A DNA stretch of 64,000 bases, taken from JAGVJT01 sp964513205. GTDB taxonomy: Bacteria > Pseudomonadota > Gammaproteobacteria > Legionellales > Legionellaceae. The DNA lies in the NCBI GenBank assembly GCA_964513205.1, contig CAZELP010000004.1, positions 1 through 64,000 of the forward strand, read 5' to 3'. Shown here one piece after another: positions 18,019 to 27,300 of this stretch (positions are counted from its first letter, which is position 1; every line of letters begins with the position of its first letter). The notes below the pieces were generated by a model that saw only the letters and a program-made list of their open reading frames with translations, did not search any database and was not told the DNA's origin. The position numbers and the translations under genes were made by a program.

Positions 18019-18047
18019 AAAAGGGAGGTATAAAAACCTCCCTTTTT
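18019..18047. terminator. Bidirectional rho-independent terminator
   Basis: AAAAGGGAGGT (18019-18029) pairs perfectly with ACCTCCCTTTT (18036-18046) around a six-base loop. The flanking A-run and T-run make it work on both strands: for sulP on plus and for the small lipoprotein gene on minus, whose stop is only ten nt away. Confidence 0.88.
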
Positions 18048-18056
18048 GATAAAGGC

Positions 18057-18260
18057 TTAATGCTGACCTTCTTCTGCTGCAGGAGCTGCTTCTGCAGGTT
18101 GAGCTTCAGCCGCAGGTTGAGCTTGTTGCTCTTCAGCAGGAGCTGCTGTTTGCATTGCTTCTGTTGGCGCCTGAGTTGTTTCTTCTTTTTTGTGGTCGCC
18201 ACAAGCTGTTAAAGAAAGTGCTAAAACACTGGTTGCAGCTAAAATTGCTAAACGTTTCAT
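18057..18260 (-). CDS. Small Ala/Pro/Glu-rich lipoprotein, 67 aa
   Basis: A signal peptide (MKRLAILAATSVLALS) leads to the lipobox LTAC, so the mature protein is a lipid-anchored peptide of about 46 residues. It starts CGDHKKEE, and the rest is low-complexity Ala/Pro/Glu/Gln with repeated Pro-Ala-Glu units. The residue after the cysteine is Gly, which favours the outer membrane under the E. coli sorting rule. ATG at 18260 is set by GGAG six nt upstream. Such small lipoproteins are common and of unknown role. Downstream is a strong terminator. Confidence 0.7.
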   Translation of the reverse strand: MKRLAILAATSVLALSLTACGDHKKEETTQAPTEAMQTAAPAEEQQAQPAAEAQPAEAAPAAEEGQH

Positions 18261-18336
18261 GTTATTCTCCATCGCATTGTTTAATGATTTCTCTTAAGCA
18301 GTTTAACAAAATTATTCCTGAAGTGAAGCCCATTCA

Positions 18337-18368
18337 TTCAAATATTCAGAATAATCCATTATAATGGA
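18337..18368 (+). promoter_or_regulatory. Candidate promoter of the APC transporter, with palindrome over the -10
   Basis: TTCAAA (18337-18342) and a consensus TATAAT (18360-18365) are spaced by 17 bases. The -10 lies inside the perfect palindrome TCCATTATAATGGA (18355-18368), a possible repressor site. The transcript would begin about 25 nt before the ATG. Confidence 0.5.
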
Positions 18369-18395
18369 TACTTTTTTTACCAACGACTTAAACAC

Positions 18396-19793
18396 ATGCA
18401 ATCAAGCTCGAATGAAAAAATATCGGTAGCGGCACTGGTTCTCCTGATAACGGGCGCGATTGATAGCATCAGAAATTTACCTACTACAGCCCTATTTGGC
18501 TCTAAACTCATTTTCTTTTTTGTTTTTGCTTCTTTGATTTTCTTAATCCCCGTTGCGCTGATCTCAGCCGAACTGGCATCGACTTGGTCTGACGAAGAAG
18601 GTGGTGTTTACAGCTGGATTCGGCATGCCTTTGGAGAAACCGTGGCGTTCTTTGCTATCTGGCTACAGTGGGTCAACACCATGGTTTGGTATCCAACCAT
18701 TCTCCTGTTTATCGCAGGAACATTGGTATACTTGATTGACCCCTCTCTGGCATCTCATAAAGGCTATTTGATCACCTCAACACTGATTATTTTCTGGTTT
18801 CTAACCGCTTTAGGTCTGAAAGGTTTACATGCATCAGCAAAATTTGCCGGTTGGTGTGCTATCTTAGGCATGATTCTTCCAATGGGATTGCTTATTTTCT
18901 TTGCTATCTTATGGATTGTCCAACAACACCCCATTATGATTCAATTTGACTGGCAAAATATGCTTCCCCAATGGAAAGAAAGTCAGTCTTGGGCTTCATT
19001 GACGGCAATGGTAACCTCCTTTTTGGGTATGGAGCTCGCCGCAGTTCATGTATTAAATGTCAATAATCCACAAAAAAACTTCCCTCGCGCAATGTTTTTT
19101 TCTGTGCTACTGATTTTGGGAACGATGATTTTAGGGTCGCTCGCGGTTGCCTTTGTGCTGCCTCAGGCAGAAATGAGCTTATTGCAGGGGGTCATGCAAA
19201 CTTTTTCGACATATCTGAAGACCTATCACTTACACGTATTACTTCCTATCATCATGATCATGTTACTTTTGGGGAGTTTAGGTGGCATGGTCAACTGGAT
19301 TATTTCTCCAGCAAAAGGCCTGCTAATGGCAGCGGATCACGGCTTTTTACCCAAATGGTTACATAAAAGAAATGAGAAAGGTATTGCATCACGCATTCTG
19401 ATTTTACAAGCATTACTTGTGACTCTTTTGTGCGGTGGATATATTTTACTCCCAACGGTAAATGGTATTTATTGGCTCTTTACCGCTCTCAGTACCGAAC
19501 TTTATCTGATGATGTATATTCTGATGTTCCTTGCCGCTATTCGCCTTAAAAAGAAATTTAAAAACTTAGACAGACCTTTTCGTGTGCCTGGTGGAGACTG
19601 GGGCTATTATTTGACCTGCGCACTTGGATTACTCGGCTGCTTTATTAGCTTCATAGTCGGTTTCATTCCACCAGAAGCCGCAATCAAGCTGGCAGACGTC
19701 AATCATTTTAGGTTGATATTCGTTGTTGGAATCGTGCTCATGCTACTACCCGCTATCGGATTGTATGGATACAAACGATACATGCATCGCTAG
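18396..19793 (+). CDS. APC-family amino acid permease/antiporter
   Basis: A 465-residue inner-membrane transporter with about 12 hydrophobic segments and no cleavable signal. The N-terminal GAIDSIRNLPTTALFGSKL, the EEGGVYSWIRHAFGE loop and the late RLKKKFKNLDRPFRVPGG loop match the glutamate:GABA antiporter (GadC/YjeM-like) branch of the APC superfamily. Amino-acid uptake is central for Legionellales growth, but the actual substrate cannot be read from sequence. No decarboxylase gene is nearby, so an acid-resistance role is not supported. Monocistronic, convergent with mpl. Confidence 0.82.
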   Translation: MQSSSNEKISVAALVLLITGAIDSIRNLPTTALFGSKLIFFFVFASLIFLIPVALISAELASTWSDEEGGVYSWIRHAFGETVAFFAIWLQWVNTMVWYPTILLFIAGTLVYLIDPSLASHKGYLITSTLIIFWFLTALGLKGLHASAKFAGWCAILGMILPMGLLIFFAILWIVQQHPIMIQFDWQNMLPQWKESQSWASLTAMVTSFLGMELAAVHVLNVNNPQKNFPRAMFFSVLLILGTMILGSLAVAFVLPQAEMSLLQGVMQTFSTYLKTYHLHVLLPIIMIMLLLGSLGGMVNWIISPAKGLLMAADHGFLPKWLHKRNEKGIASRILILQALLVTLLCGGYILLPTVNGIYWLFTALSTELYLMMYILMFLAAIRLKKKFKNLDRPFRVPGGDWGYYLTCALGLLGCFISFIVGFIPPEAAIKLADVNHFRLIFVVGIVLMLLPAIGLYGYKRYMHR

Positions 19794-19811
19794 CAGGCTA
19801 AAGAACGATAC

Positions 19812-21173
19812 TTATACGACTGGCCGCTTATCAATCAGTTGCGACAACTTATGATGGATATCATCAAAGCCACGATTACTCATTACCAGCACCGCATCTC
19901 CAGGTTGTACTTCTTCTCCTATGGCGTCCACTATCTCATTGGTGGTTTTCAAAACATAAGGTTTGACTCGCCATCCGCGCCAATCCTCGACTGAAAAATC
20001 ATTAGGATGGAGGATATACACTTGATCAGCATGTTCTAGTGCCAAAGGAATTCGCTCTTTATGCACTCCTGTGCGCATGGTATAAGAGGCAAACTCTAAT
20101 ACCGCTATAATGCGTTTATGTCGCGCACTTTTTTGCAGGGCTTCTATTGTTTTTTGTATGGCAGTGGGATGATGAGCAAAATCATCGTAAATGGTCACGC
20201 CGTGTGATTCAGCCCTGACTTCCAATCGACGTTTGGCTGGAATAAATGCCTCTAACGCTTTTGCCGCTACCTCCGGCGCAACACCAGCCTGATAACTGGC
20301 CGCGATAGCCGCAATTGCATTTTCAATGTTAAATTCACCCATCAAAGACCATGTAATTTTTGCAACTGGTTTCTGATTCAATAACACCTCAAACACTTGT
20401 CCCTTAGGGTCCAAAAGTTTTGCAGACCAATCCGCTTCACCGTGCAACGCAAAAGAACATTGTCGGCTATATAGGCCTTTCGAAAAGACCGCACTTAACG
20501 CCTGATCATCACGAGGATAGACAACCACTCCGTCTGATGGAATCGTCCTCAACAGATAATGGAACTGCTGTTGAATGGCTTCAAGATTCGGATAAATATC
20601 CGCGTGATCAAATTCCAAATTATTTAAAATGGCCACACGAGGTCGATAATGCATAAATTTGGGCCTTTTATCAAAAAAAGCACTGTCGTACTCATCCGCT
20701 TCAATGACAAACCAATCGCCTCGACCAAGACAAGCATTGGTTCCAAAATTGGGCGCAACTCCACCAATCAAAAATCCAGGCTGACAACCGGCATAATCTA
20801 AAATAAAAGCCAACATTGAAGTAGTCGTTGTTTTACCGTGTGTACCCGCAACCGCAATGACTTTCTTTTTAGACAGCAAATGCTCGGCCAACCATTGAGG
20901 TCCGGAAGTATAAGCTTGTCCTCGATTCAATATTTTTTCGATAACCGGCATACCGCGCTTCATGGCATTGCCGACAATGACGATATCCGCTGATGCGACC
21001 ATTTCGCAGTCATGATACCCCTCAACCCATGTCACTCCTTGTTTGAGCAACAAATCACTCACCGGCGGATAACAGCTTGTATCGCTACCAGTGACGGTAT
21101 ACCCCGCATCCCTTGCCAACAAAGCCAAGGCACTCATAAAAGTACCGCCAATTCCTAAAATGTGTATGTGCAT
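19812..21173 (-). CDS. mpl: UDP-MurNAc:L-alanyl-gamma-D-glutamyl-meso-DAP ligase
   Basis: Reattaches recycled murein tripeptide to UDP-MurNAc. Mur-ligase landmarks are present: HILGIGGTFMSALALLA at the N-terminus, the ATP loop AGTHGKTTTTSML near residue 110, EADEYDSAFFDKRPKF (characteristic of Mpl rather than MurC), LNNLEFDHADIY, and the IYDDFAHHPTAI motif. The 453-residue length is normal. With AmgK/MurU in the same window, the organism appears to recycle both the sugar and the peptide parts of its wall. No clear ribosome-binding site is seen before the ATG. Confidence 0.95.
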   Translation of the reverse strand: MHIHILGIGGTFMSALALLARDAGYTVTGSDTSCYPPVSDLLLKQGVTWVEGYHDCEMVASADIVIVGNAMKRGMPVIEKILNRGQAYTSGPQWLAEHLLSKKKVIAVAGTHGKTTTTSMLAFILDYAGCQPGFLIGGVAPNFGTNACLGRGDWFVIEADEYDSAFFDKRPKFMHYRPRVAILNNLEFDHADIYPNLEAIQQQFHYLLRTIPSDGVVVYPRDDQALSAVFSKGLYSRQCSFALHGEADWSAKLLDPKGQVFEVLLNQKPVAKITWSLMGEFNIENAIAAIAASYQAGVAPEVAAKALEAFIPAKRRLEVRAESHGVTIYDDFAHHPTAIQKTIEALQKSARHKRIIAVLEFASYTMRTGVHKERIPLALEHADQVYILHPNDFSVEDWRGWRVKPYVLKTTNEIVDAIGEEVQPGDAVLVMSNRGFDDIHHKLSQLIDKRPVV

Positions 21174-21377
21174 GTTTTTTTATCGAAAATAAAAATCCCA
21201 TTCTAGCATCCTAACATCGCATTTCAATCAAGACTTACGAAAAATCCAATATTCACCATAAAGAGGTCACAATAAAGATTGAATAATGACCAATTAGGTG
21301 CTATATAAATTAATATGATTATTTTATATTCACAAAATGCGTCGTGACGTCAACATCAAAATCAACAAGGAGTGTGG

Positions 21378-22733
21378 ATGAAAAGCTCGCATCGTTGTTC
21401 TAATTCTGTCCTTAAGCCAAGAATTACGCACACCGAAAATAAAATAAAATCCACTCAAATACAACAAGCAAACTTTGAACTCCTCAATAGGAAAGGTTTC
21501 TTGACTGATCTCAACCAAATTTTTCATCATCGTCCCAACGAACAATATGCAGTTGTGTTCCTTGAAATAGAACATTTCCATCGGATATATGAACGATTTA
21601 GCGAGCAGACTCAAAATCAATTGTTAAAAAAAATAACCAGTAGAATTCAATCTCAATTGTGTGAAAAAGATCGTTTTGCACGACAAGAATGCGATAAATT
21701 TTTGATTTGTTTAAGTGAGTTCTCTTCACAAAAAAGCCTGATAAAAAAGATAAAATCCATTATTCAGGCGTTTCAGGATGGGTTTATTATCCACCAACAA
21801 AACATTTTTCTTTCTATCAATCTTGGTGTATCAGTATATCCCACTGATGCCGCTTGCCCTGAAAAATTGCTCAGATTTGCCTATCAAGCCTGTCGTTCAT
21901 CAAAAAGTATGGGTGAAAATAATTATCAGCTTTACGACATTACAAACACGCATCACACTCATTATTTTGAACATATTGAAGAGCAATTGCATTTTGCATT
22001 GCAAAAAAAAGAATTATCACTGCTTTTTCAACCTCAAATTGATACGCTCAGCGGACAAATTATTGGCATTGAAGCATTGCTAAGATGGAAAAATGGAAAA
22101 CTTGGCATGGTTCCACCCGTTGACTTTATTCCCATTGCAGAAAAAAAAGGACTGATTTTCCAAATCACTGATTGGGTTATAAAAAATGCATGTCAAGAAT
22201 TCAAAAATCTTCCTAAAACAGAACAGCCAATTCGCATGTCAATTAATATTTCGGCTAAAGAGTTTCAATCTACCTCGCCTACTATTTTGAGTAGACTCAA
22301 TACGATTTTGAAAGAAGAGCATCTTCGACCGAGCCAAATTGATCTTGAATTAACAGAAACAAATGTCATGAAGAACTACAAAACAGCGATTCCTATCATG
22401 GAAAATTTATCAAAAGCAGGATTCCACATCAGTTGTGATGACTTTGGTATTGGATATTCATCCTTAAGCCATCTTAAACATCTGCCAATTGACACACTAA
22501 AAATCGACAAGTCATTTGTTGATAATATTACTCAAAATCTTTATGACCATGCGATTGTACAGGCCATTCTTTTAATTGCAGATGTCCTCAATTTTCGAGT
22601 CATTGCGGAAGGAATAGAAAATATCTCTCAGATGAATACATTAAAAACGCTTGGGTGTCACTTGATTCAAGGGTATTATTTCAGTAGACCAGTCAGTATG
22701 AACCGCATCATTGAGAAAATTTTGAAACGTTAG
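21378..22733 (+). CDS. GGDEF-EAL protein: degenerate cyclase, probable c-di-GMP phosphodiesterase
   Basis: Two signalling domains without membrane segments. The GGDEF domain (~residues 35-190) carries RQECDKF where active cyclases have GGDEF, so cyclase activity is very unlikely. The EAL domain (~200-451) retains the metal and catalytic landmarks: GIEALLRWK, NISAKEFQ, LELTETNVM, the DDFGIGYSSL loop, LKIDKSFVDN, AEGIE and the final QGYYFSRPV. Hydrolysis of c-di-GMP is therefore expected. ATG at 21378 follows AAGGAG five nt upstream; a GTG two codons earlier overlaps that site. The N-terminus has no recognised sensor, so the input signal is unknown. Confidence 0.9.
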   Translation: MKSSHRCSNSVLKPRITHTENKIKSTQIQQANFELLNRKGFLTDLNQIFHHRPNEQYAVVFLEIEHFHRIYERFSEQTQNQLLKKITSRIQSQLCEKDRFARQECDKFLICLSEFSSQKSLIKKIKSIIQAFQDGFIIHQQNIFLSINLGVSVYPTDAACPEKLLRFAYQACRSSKSMGENNYQLYDITNTHHTHYFEHIEEQLHFALQKKELSLLFQPQIDTLSGQIIGIEALLRWKNGKLGMVPPVDFIPIAEKKGLIFQITDWVIKNACQEFKNLPKTEQPIRMSINISAKEFQSTSPTILSRLNTILKEEHLRPSQIDLELTETNVMKNYKTAIPIMENLSKAGFHISCDDFGIGYSSLSHLKHLPIDTLKIDKSFVDNITQNLYDHAIVQAILLIADVLNFRVIAEGIENISQMNTLKTLGCHLIQGYYFSRPVSMNRIIEKILKR

Positions 22734-22771
22734 AAAGGGCCAATCGGTGTGTCGCCAATTGACCCAGTGGA

Positions 22772-23656
22772 ATGACACATAGCAAGTCCAACCTCGCAGA
22801 CGAACTATTGCATAGGAGCCCCGAATTGTCAACCGAAAAACAAGACCCAAGCCAATTGGTTAAAGCCTCGGATTTTTGTTTTATGCGAGAGGGCGTATGC
22901 TTGAGTCTGCTCTCAAAAACAGATCAGTCGTTGCTCTACCCCATTGTTCAAAAAAAACAAACATCTGGTCGAGCATTGCTGTTATTGCATGGATTTGCCT
23001 CTTCTCCAGCGGTTTATCGTGCCATCATTCATGAGGTGTCGGCCTACGATGCTATATTTTGTCCATCCTTGCCCGGACATGCGCAATCATTCTCAGCGTT
23101 TTCCGCGGTTAAGGCCGACGAATGGCTGAGTTTTGTCACATCGAAATTTGATGAAATTGCACTGCATTACTCTGAAATTGATGTCATGGGATTATCTCTC
23201 GGTGGTTTACTCGCTTGTCACTTAGCAAAACAACGCTCAATTCATCATCTTTATTTGCTTGCACCTGCCCTTTCTCTCAAAAATATTCCCAAAGTCTCAT
23301 GTTGGTTAAGCTATTTTCTTCGTCAGATAGGTGTGCAATCGATTGCCAACCGAGGAGGCAATCTTCTGAATACAGAATATGCTGATCTGATGTTTAAAAA
23401 ATTACCGCTCTCAGCAATACAAGAGATCTTTCAATTAATTAGGAAATTTGAATTTACAAAGTTGACTTGTCCCACAACAGTCTTCTTAGGGAAATATGAC
23501 AAAGTCGTCAATAATCAGAAAGTTTACCAGATTTTATCGGATCTGCCCGTCGTAGACATCAAATGGCTGAATCGTTCTGCTCATCTCCTTCCACTTGACT
23601 ATGACAGGCAAATTATCATTGATACGTTAAACGCATCGGTTTGTAAAACAAGCTAA
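22772..23656 (+). CDS. Alpha/beta hydrolase (carboxylesterase/lipase-like)
   Basis: Serine hydrolase fold: LLLHGFASSPAVYR forms the oxyanion region, MGLSLGG carries the nucleophile serine, the aspartate is in LGKYDKVVNNQ and the histidine in NRSAHLLPLD. The arrangement resembles Est30-type carboxylesterases and monoacylglycerol lipases. A ~50-residue N-terminal extension precedes the fold. There is no signal peptide, so it is probably cytoplasmic. ATG at 22772 lacks a strong ribosome-binding site, so an internal start is possible. It lies 38 nt after the EAL gene and may be cotranscribed. Confidence 0.8.
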   Translation: MTHSKSNLADELLHRSPELSTEKQDPSQLVKASDFCFMREGVCLSLLSKTDQSLLYPIVQKKQTSGRALLLLHGFASSPAVYRAIIHEVSAYDAIFCPSLPGHAQSFSAFSAVKADEWLSFVTSKFDEIALHYSEIDVMGLSLGGLLACHLAKQRSIHHLYLLAPALSLKNIPKVSCWLSYFLRQIGVQSIANRGGNLLNTEYADLMFKKLPLSAIQEIFQLIRKFEFTKLTCPTTVFLGKYDKVVNNQKVYQILSDLPVVDIKWLNRSAHLLPLDYDRQIIIDTLNASVCKTS

Positions 23657-23667
23657 TCGCTCATAAG

Positions 23668-24663
23668 TCATTCGCTTTTGTTGTACTGGGAATAAGACTG
23701 CTCCACTTGTAGCTCCCAATTGCGCATGTCTAAAACTGCGCCATTATTCCCCATGAAATTCGAATTATTTTCAGGCAAGGAATGGAAGTAAATATCGCTC
23801 GCATCCAAAGCAAGCGTATGTTGATGTTCGGTTGTTACAATTTCGGCAATTGCGTGCTGATGGGTTTTTACAAATGTTTCTTTTGCACGAATATAACGAC
23901 CATCAAACCGCATATTACCAGCAAGATCCACATCCAACTTATCGACCAAACCACCTATCTGGATAACGCCGCCCTTGCCTTTTCCACGCAGCTTAAGCCA
24001 CGGTGACTTTAACCAATAAAAACTCATTTTAGGTGCACCCAACGCGACGATTTCAGATACGTTCGCATCACCGACCAATTGCACCTTGGGCCGGCCATGC
24101 AAATAAATATCAAGATGATCACTGTGTATACCGGTGATTTCAGTGTATCCACCACCGATAATTTTCAAGTGTCTCAGATTGATTCGTCCATCAAAATGAG
24201 TCGTTCCGCGGTTATTTAATGTCACATCCATCGCTTGACTGGAAATGTTGTGCCCCACAATACGTCCTTTCCCTCGATAGGAGAACTGATGTATGGTCGG
24301 CATACGAATATCGATATCGATTGGCCCATACACTACCTTTTTCTTTGTGAAATGTGGTTTTACACTGCCTAATGTGACATAAAGCGTTTGATTTCTAACC
24401 GTTGTTTCAATCAAAGGCACATCATGAGAATCTCCACTCAACACCACCTCAGAGACTCGGCTTCCTGTGTGTAATCTCACATTAACAGGAACCTTAATAT
24501 TGACATTCACAAAAGAAGGCAATGTTCTAGAAACCTGAACATAGTGATGTTCCTCAGATTTCATTTCTTTAATGTGGGATGATTTAGGATGATAAGTCCA
24601 ATGACAACTACTCAACATCAAGCATAAAAAAAATCCAATCAATCCTCGTTGCATGACCATCAT
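23668..24663 (-). CDS. DUF2807-like (GIN domain) lipoprotein
   Basis: A short signal peptide ends in the lipobox LSSC. The mature part consists of regularly spaced beta-strand repeats with alternating hydrophobic residues (VNVNIKVPVNVRLHTG; FSYRGKGRIVGHNIS; VTLNNRGTTHFDG; LHGRPKVQLVGD; LKLRGKGKGGVIQ). This is the pattern of the DUF2807 / GIN domain, a right-handed beta-helix found in surface lipoproteins. Start at 24663 follows GGGGAAT; the longer frame adds ten residues. Role unknown; envelope localisation is inferred from the lipobox. Confidence 0.78.
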   Translation of the reverse strand: MMVMQRGLIGFFLCLMLSSCHWTYHPKSSHIKEMKSEEHHYVQVSRTLPSFVNVNIKVPVNVRLHTGSRVSEVVLSGDSHDVPLIETTVRNQTLYVTLGSVKPHFTKKKVVYGPIDIDIRMPTIHQFSYRGKGRIVGHNISSQAMDVTLNNRGTTHFDGRINLRHLKIIGGGYTEITGIHSDHLDIYLHGRPKVQLVGDANVSEIVALGAPKMSFYWLKSPWLKLRGKGKGGVIQIGGLVDKLDVDLAGNMRFDGRYIRAKETFVKTHQHAIAEIVTTEHQHTLALDASDIYFHSLPENNSNFMGNNGAVLDMRNWELQVEQSYSQYNKSE

Positions 24664-24758
24664 ATTCCCCACCCACTGTCCTCCAAATAACATATTCGAA
24701 GTTCAAGAGGAGTGCAAGAAAATCAAGATTTTTATCGAAGATGCATTTTTCTTAAATG

Positions 24759-24787
24759 AACGTTTGCAAGTTGCAAAAGGCAACGTT
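24759..24787. repeat. Inverted repeat upstream of the cytochrome c-cox operon
   Basis: AACGTT at 24759-24764 and again at 24782-24787 flank two direct TTGCAA units. The outer bases AACGTT-GC / GC-AACGTT form an imperfect dyad about 50 nt before the first gene of the operon. It could be an operator or part of the leader; no regulator is identified. Confidence 0.35.
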
Positions 24788-24836
24788 AGAATTGCAGGTT
24801 TAAGAAACTCACAACCAGGTAGGACTTTCATACACC

Positions 24837-26138
24837 ATGCATTTCATCAAAATGACCTTCATGTTGTGCGCTGCGGCACTTTACTCAAGCGAATTACTCG
24901 CAACGACAATAACCGCACAAAATGCCACGACACAGACTAAAAGCCCTTATTACCCAACGTATCCGGACACAGCCCAAGCAGAAGGTAAACAGGCCGAACG
25001 AATCCAGCGCGGAGAATATCTTGTCAAAATGGGAGATTGTATTTCCTGCCACACTGACATGAAGCACCATGGCCAAGCGTACGCAGGCGGACTAGCCATT
25101 GACACGCCGTTCGGTCGATTCTACTCGCCTAACATTACACCGGATAAAGAAACAGGCATTGGTCAATGGACCGAGGCTGATTTCGTTAGAGCGCTCAAAG
25201 AAGGTAAAAATCCAGACAAAGAAAACTACTTCCCGGTATTTCCGTTCGTTTATTTTTCAAATGTCACAGAAGAAGATGCCAAGGACATGTACGCATACTT
25301 CATGAGCATCCCAGCTGTCAACCAACCCAACAAACCGCTTCAATTCCCATTTAGCGTGCCAGGCGCTAGGCTTTCGTTACTTGGATGGAATCTTCTCTTT
25401 TTCTACCCCAATACGCCTTACACTCCCAATCCAAATCAAACACCTGAATGGAATCGCGGTAAATACATCGTCGATGGATTAGGACACTGCAGCATGTGTC
25501 ATACACCGCTTAACCCACTGGGCGCCCCCATCACCGAATACTATCTAACTGGCGGGTTCGTCGATGGTTACTGGGCTCCAAACATTACCAGTGCCGGCTT
25601 ACAATCCGCAAGCAAAGACGAAATTGCCAACCAAGTTTTTCTACACAATCGATTAATCAACGATGCAGGTCCCGTTGCAGGCCCAATGGCGGAAGTGAAT
25701 CACAACAGCCTGATGCACATGACCGAATCGGACCGACTTGCCATTGCAACCTATCTCAAAACTGTCGTCAGCAAAGAACCCCTAGGTTTACCTCCTTCTG
25801 ATGAAGCGCCCTCTTTGAGTCGAGGACGAAAAGTCTATCTGAAAGCATGCATCACCTGCCATCAAGATGGAAAAATGACCGCTCCAATTATTGGAGATGG
25901 TCCTGGCTGGTTCTCTCGCTTAAAGTCACAAGGTCTCGAAGTGCTTTACAAACATGCCATCGAAGGGTTCAATAGCATGCCCTACCGAGGCGCTTGTGTG
26001 ACTTGTTCAGACAATGATATTATTTCGGCAGTAGACTATCTGCTCAATCGTTCACTATCACGCTCACAATGGCTGGAAATTTCTCCTTCAAAACATCACC
26101 ATGCTGTTGATCAACACATAAGGGAAGAGGATGCTTAA
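24837..26138 (+). CDS. Triple-haem c-type cytochrome of the cox operon
   Basis: Periplasmic or membrane-tethered electron carrier. A signal peptide (residues ~1-22) is followed by three haem-binding CxxCH sites: CISCH 68-72, CSMCH 218-222 and CITCH 338-342. The first two domains resemble the cytochrome subunits of gluconate/alcohol dehydrogenases (GGLAIDTPFGRFYSPNITPD). The third looks like cytochrome c5: the CxxC at 387-390 (GACVTCSD) has no following His and matches the c5 disulfide. It overlaps coxB by 8 nt, so it probably feeds electrons to this oxidase. No partner dehydrogenase is encoded here. Confidence 0.88.
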   Translation: MHFIKMTFMLCAAALYSSELLATTITAQNATTQTKSPYYPTYPDTAQAEGKQAERIQRGEYLVKMGDCISCHTDMKHHGQAYAGGLAIDTPFGRFYSPNITPDKETGIGQWTEADFVRALKEGKNPDKENYFPVFPFVYFSNVTEEDAKDMYAYFMSIPAVNQPNKPLQFPFSVPGARLSLLGWNLLFFYPNTPYTPNPNQTPEWNRGKYIVDGLGHCSMCHTPLNPLGAPITEYYLTGGFVDGYWAPNITSAGLQSASKDEIANQVFLHNRLINDAGPVAGPMAEVNHNSLMHMTESDRLAIATYLKTVVSKEPLGLPPSDEAPSLSRGRKVYLKACITCHQDGKMTAPIIGDGPGWFSRLKSQGLEVLYKHAIEGFNSMPYRGACVTCSDNDIISAVDYLLNRSLSRSQWLEISPSKHHHAVDQHIREEDA

Positions 26139-27300
26139 ACGACTACGCACAACACTAACACTGTTTTCTTTGATGCTATCAAGCGCGCTCTATGCTGGAG
26201 GCGACGCTTGGCAGATGAACATGTACAAAGGAGTCACGCCCTTAAGTCATGAAATTTATAACTTGCACATGACTGCGATTTATATTTGCGCAATTATTGG
26301 CCTTATTGTTTTTGGAGTCATGTTTTATGCCCTCTTCAAACATCGGAAATCAAAAGGACATCAAGCGGCTGTTTTCCATGAAAACATCAAGCTAGAAATC
26401 GTCTGGACCATCATTCCTTTCTTGATTCTAGTTGGGCTAGCAGTTCCTGCCACGCAAGTACTGATGAGAATGGAAGACAATAGCCAATCAGAGCTTACCA
26501 TCAAAGTGGTCGGTTATCAGTGGAAATGGCAGTATACCTATCTTGAGCCCAATATCAGTTTCTTTAGTTCTTTATCAACGCCTTACACCGAAATTGAAAA
26601 CAAAAAACCGAAAAGTGAATGGTATCTCCTTGAGGTCGATAATCCTATCGTTGTTCCCACTCATACCAAGATTCGTTTTCTGGTCACGTCAAATGACGTT
26701 GTGCATTCTTGGTGGGTGCCTGAGTTAGGCGTCAAACGAGATGCGATTCCGGGATTCATGCATGAATCATGGACAAAAATAGACAAGCCTGGCATTTATC
26801 GCGGGCAATGTGCAGAGCTTTGCGGCATTAATCACGGCTTTATGCCAATTGTAGTCAAGGCTGTTTCACAAGAAGAGTACCAAGCATGGGTTGACTCTAT
26901 GCGCACTTCAAAAGCAAGCACTCCTTCAGACATGACGCGAGAGGCATTAATGAAGACAGGGCGAAAGAAATATCGAGAAGTCTGCGCTGCGTGCCACCGA
27001 CCTGATGGGAAAGGCATACCCCCTCTTTATCCAGCGCTCAAAGGCAGCTCCGTTGCAGTCGGACACCCTATCTCAAGACATATTGAAATGATTCTTTATG
27101 GGGTTCCCGGGTCAGCAATGCAACCTTATTATGAACACTTAACAGACGAAGAAGTTGCCGCAATCGTGACCTACGAACGAAATGCGTGGAATAACAATAC
27201 AGATGATGTCGTTCAACCCAGCGATGTTGCTGCGGTACGTCAACATCATGCACAACAACCTACTTTAGTTGAAAAAGTAAAAACCGGAGGTCTTCGATGA
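26131..27300 (+). CDS. coxB: Cytochrome c oxidase subunit II with fused cytochrome c
   Basis: Carries electrons to subunit I through the binuclear CuA centre. Layout: signal peptide (1-22), two membrane helices (~48-70 and ~90-112), then the cupredoxin domain. CuA ligands are H192, C227, E229, C231, H235 and M238 (VHSWWVPELG; GQCAELCGINHGFM). A C-terminal cytochrome c domain follows, with haem site CAACH (285-289) and a probable Met ligand in GSAMQPYYE. The fused haem domain marks a caa3-type oxidase. It overlaps the upstream cytochrome by 8 nt and coxA by 4 nt. Confidence 0.95.
   Translation: MLKRLRTTLTLFSLMLSSALYAGGDAWQMNMYKGVTPLSHEIYNLHMTAIYICAIIGLIVFGVMFYALFKHRKSKGHQAAVFHENIKLEIVWTIIPFLILVGLAVPATQVLMRMEDNSQSELTIKVVGYQWKWQYTYLEPNISFFSSLSTPYTEIENKKPKSEWYLLEVDNPIVVPTHTKIRFLVTSNDVVHSWWVPELGVKRDAIPGFMHESWTKIDKPGIYRGQCAELCGINHGFMPIVVKAVSQEEYQAWVDSMRTSKASTPSDMTREALMKTGRKKYREVCAACHRPDGKGIPPLYPALKGSSVAVGHPISRHIEMILYGVPGSAMQPYYEHLTDEEVAAIVTYERNAWNNNTDDVVQPSDVAAVRQHHAQQPTLVEKVKTGGLR

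Noticed and set aside
18261..18300. CTTAAG ... ATTAAA pair upstream of the small lipoprotein gene as a PmrA box.
   Set aside because: The TTAA cores are 13 nt apart, not 11, so the period does not fit.
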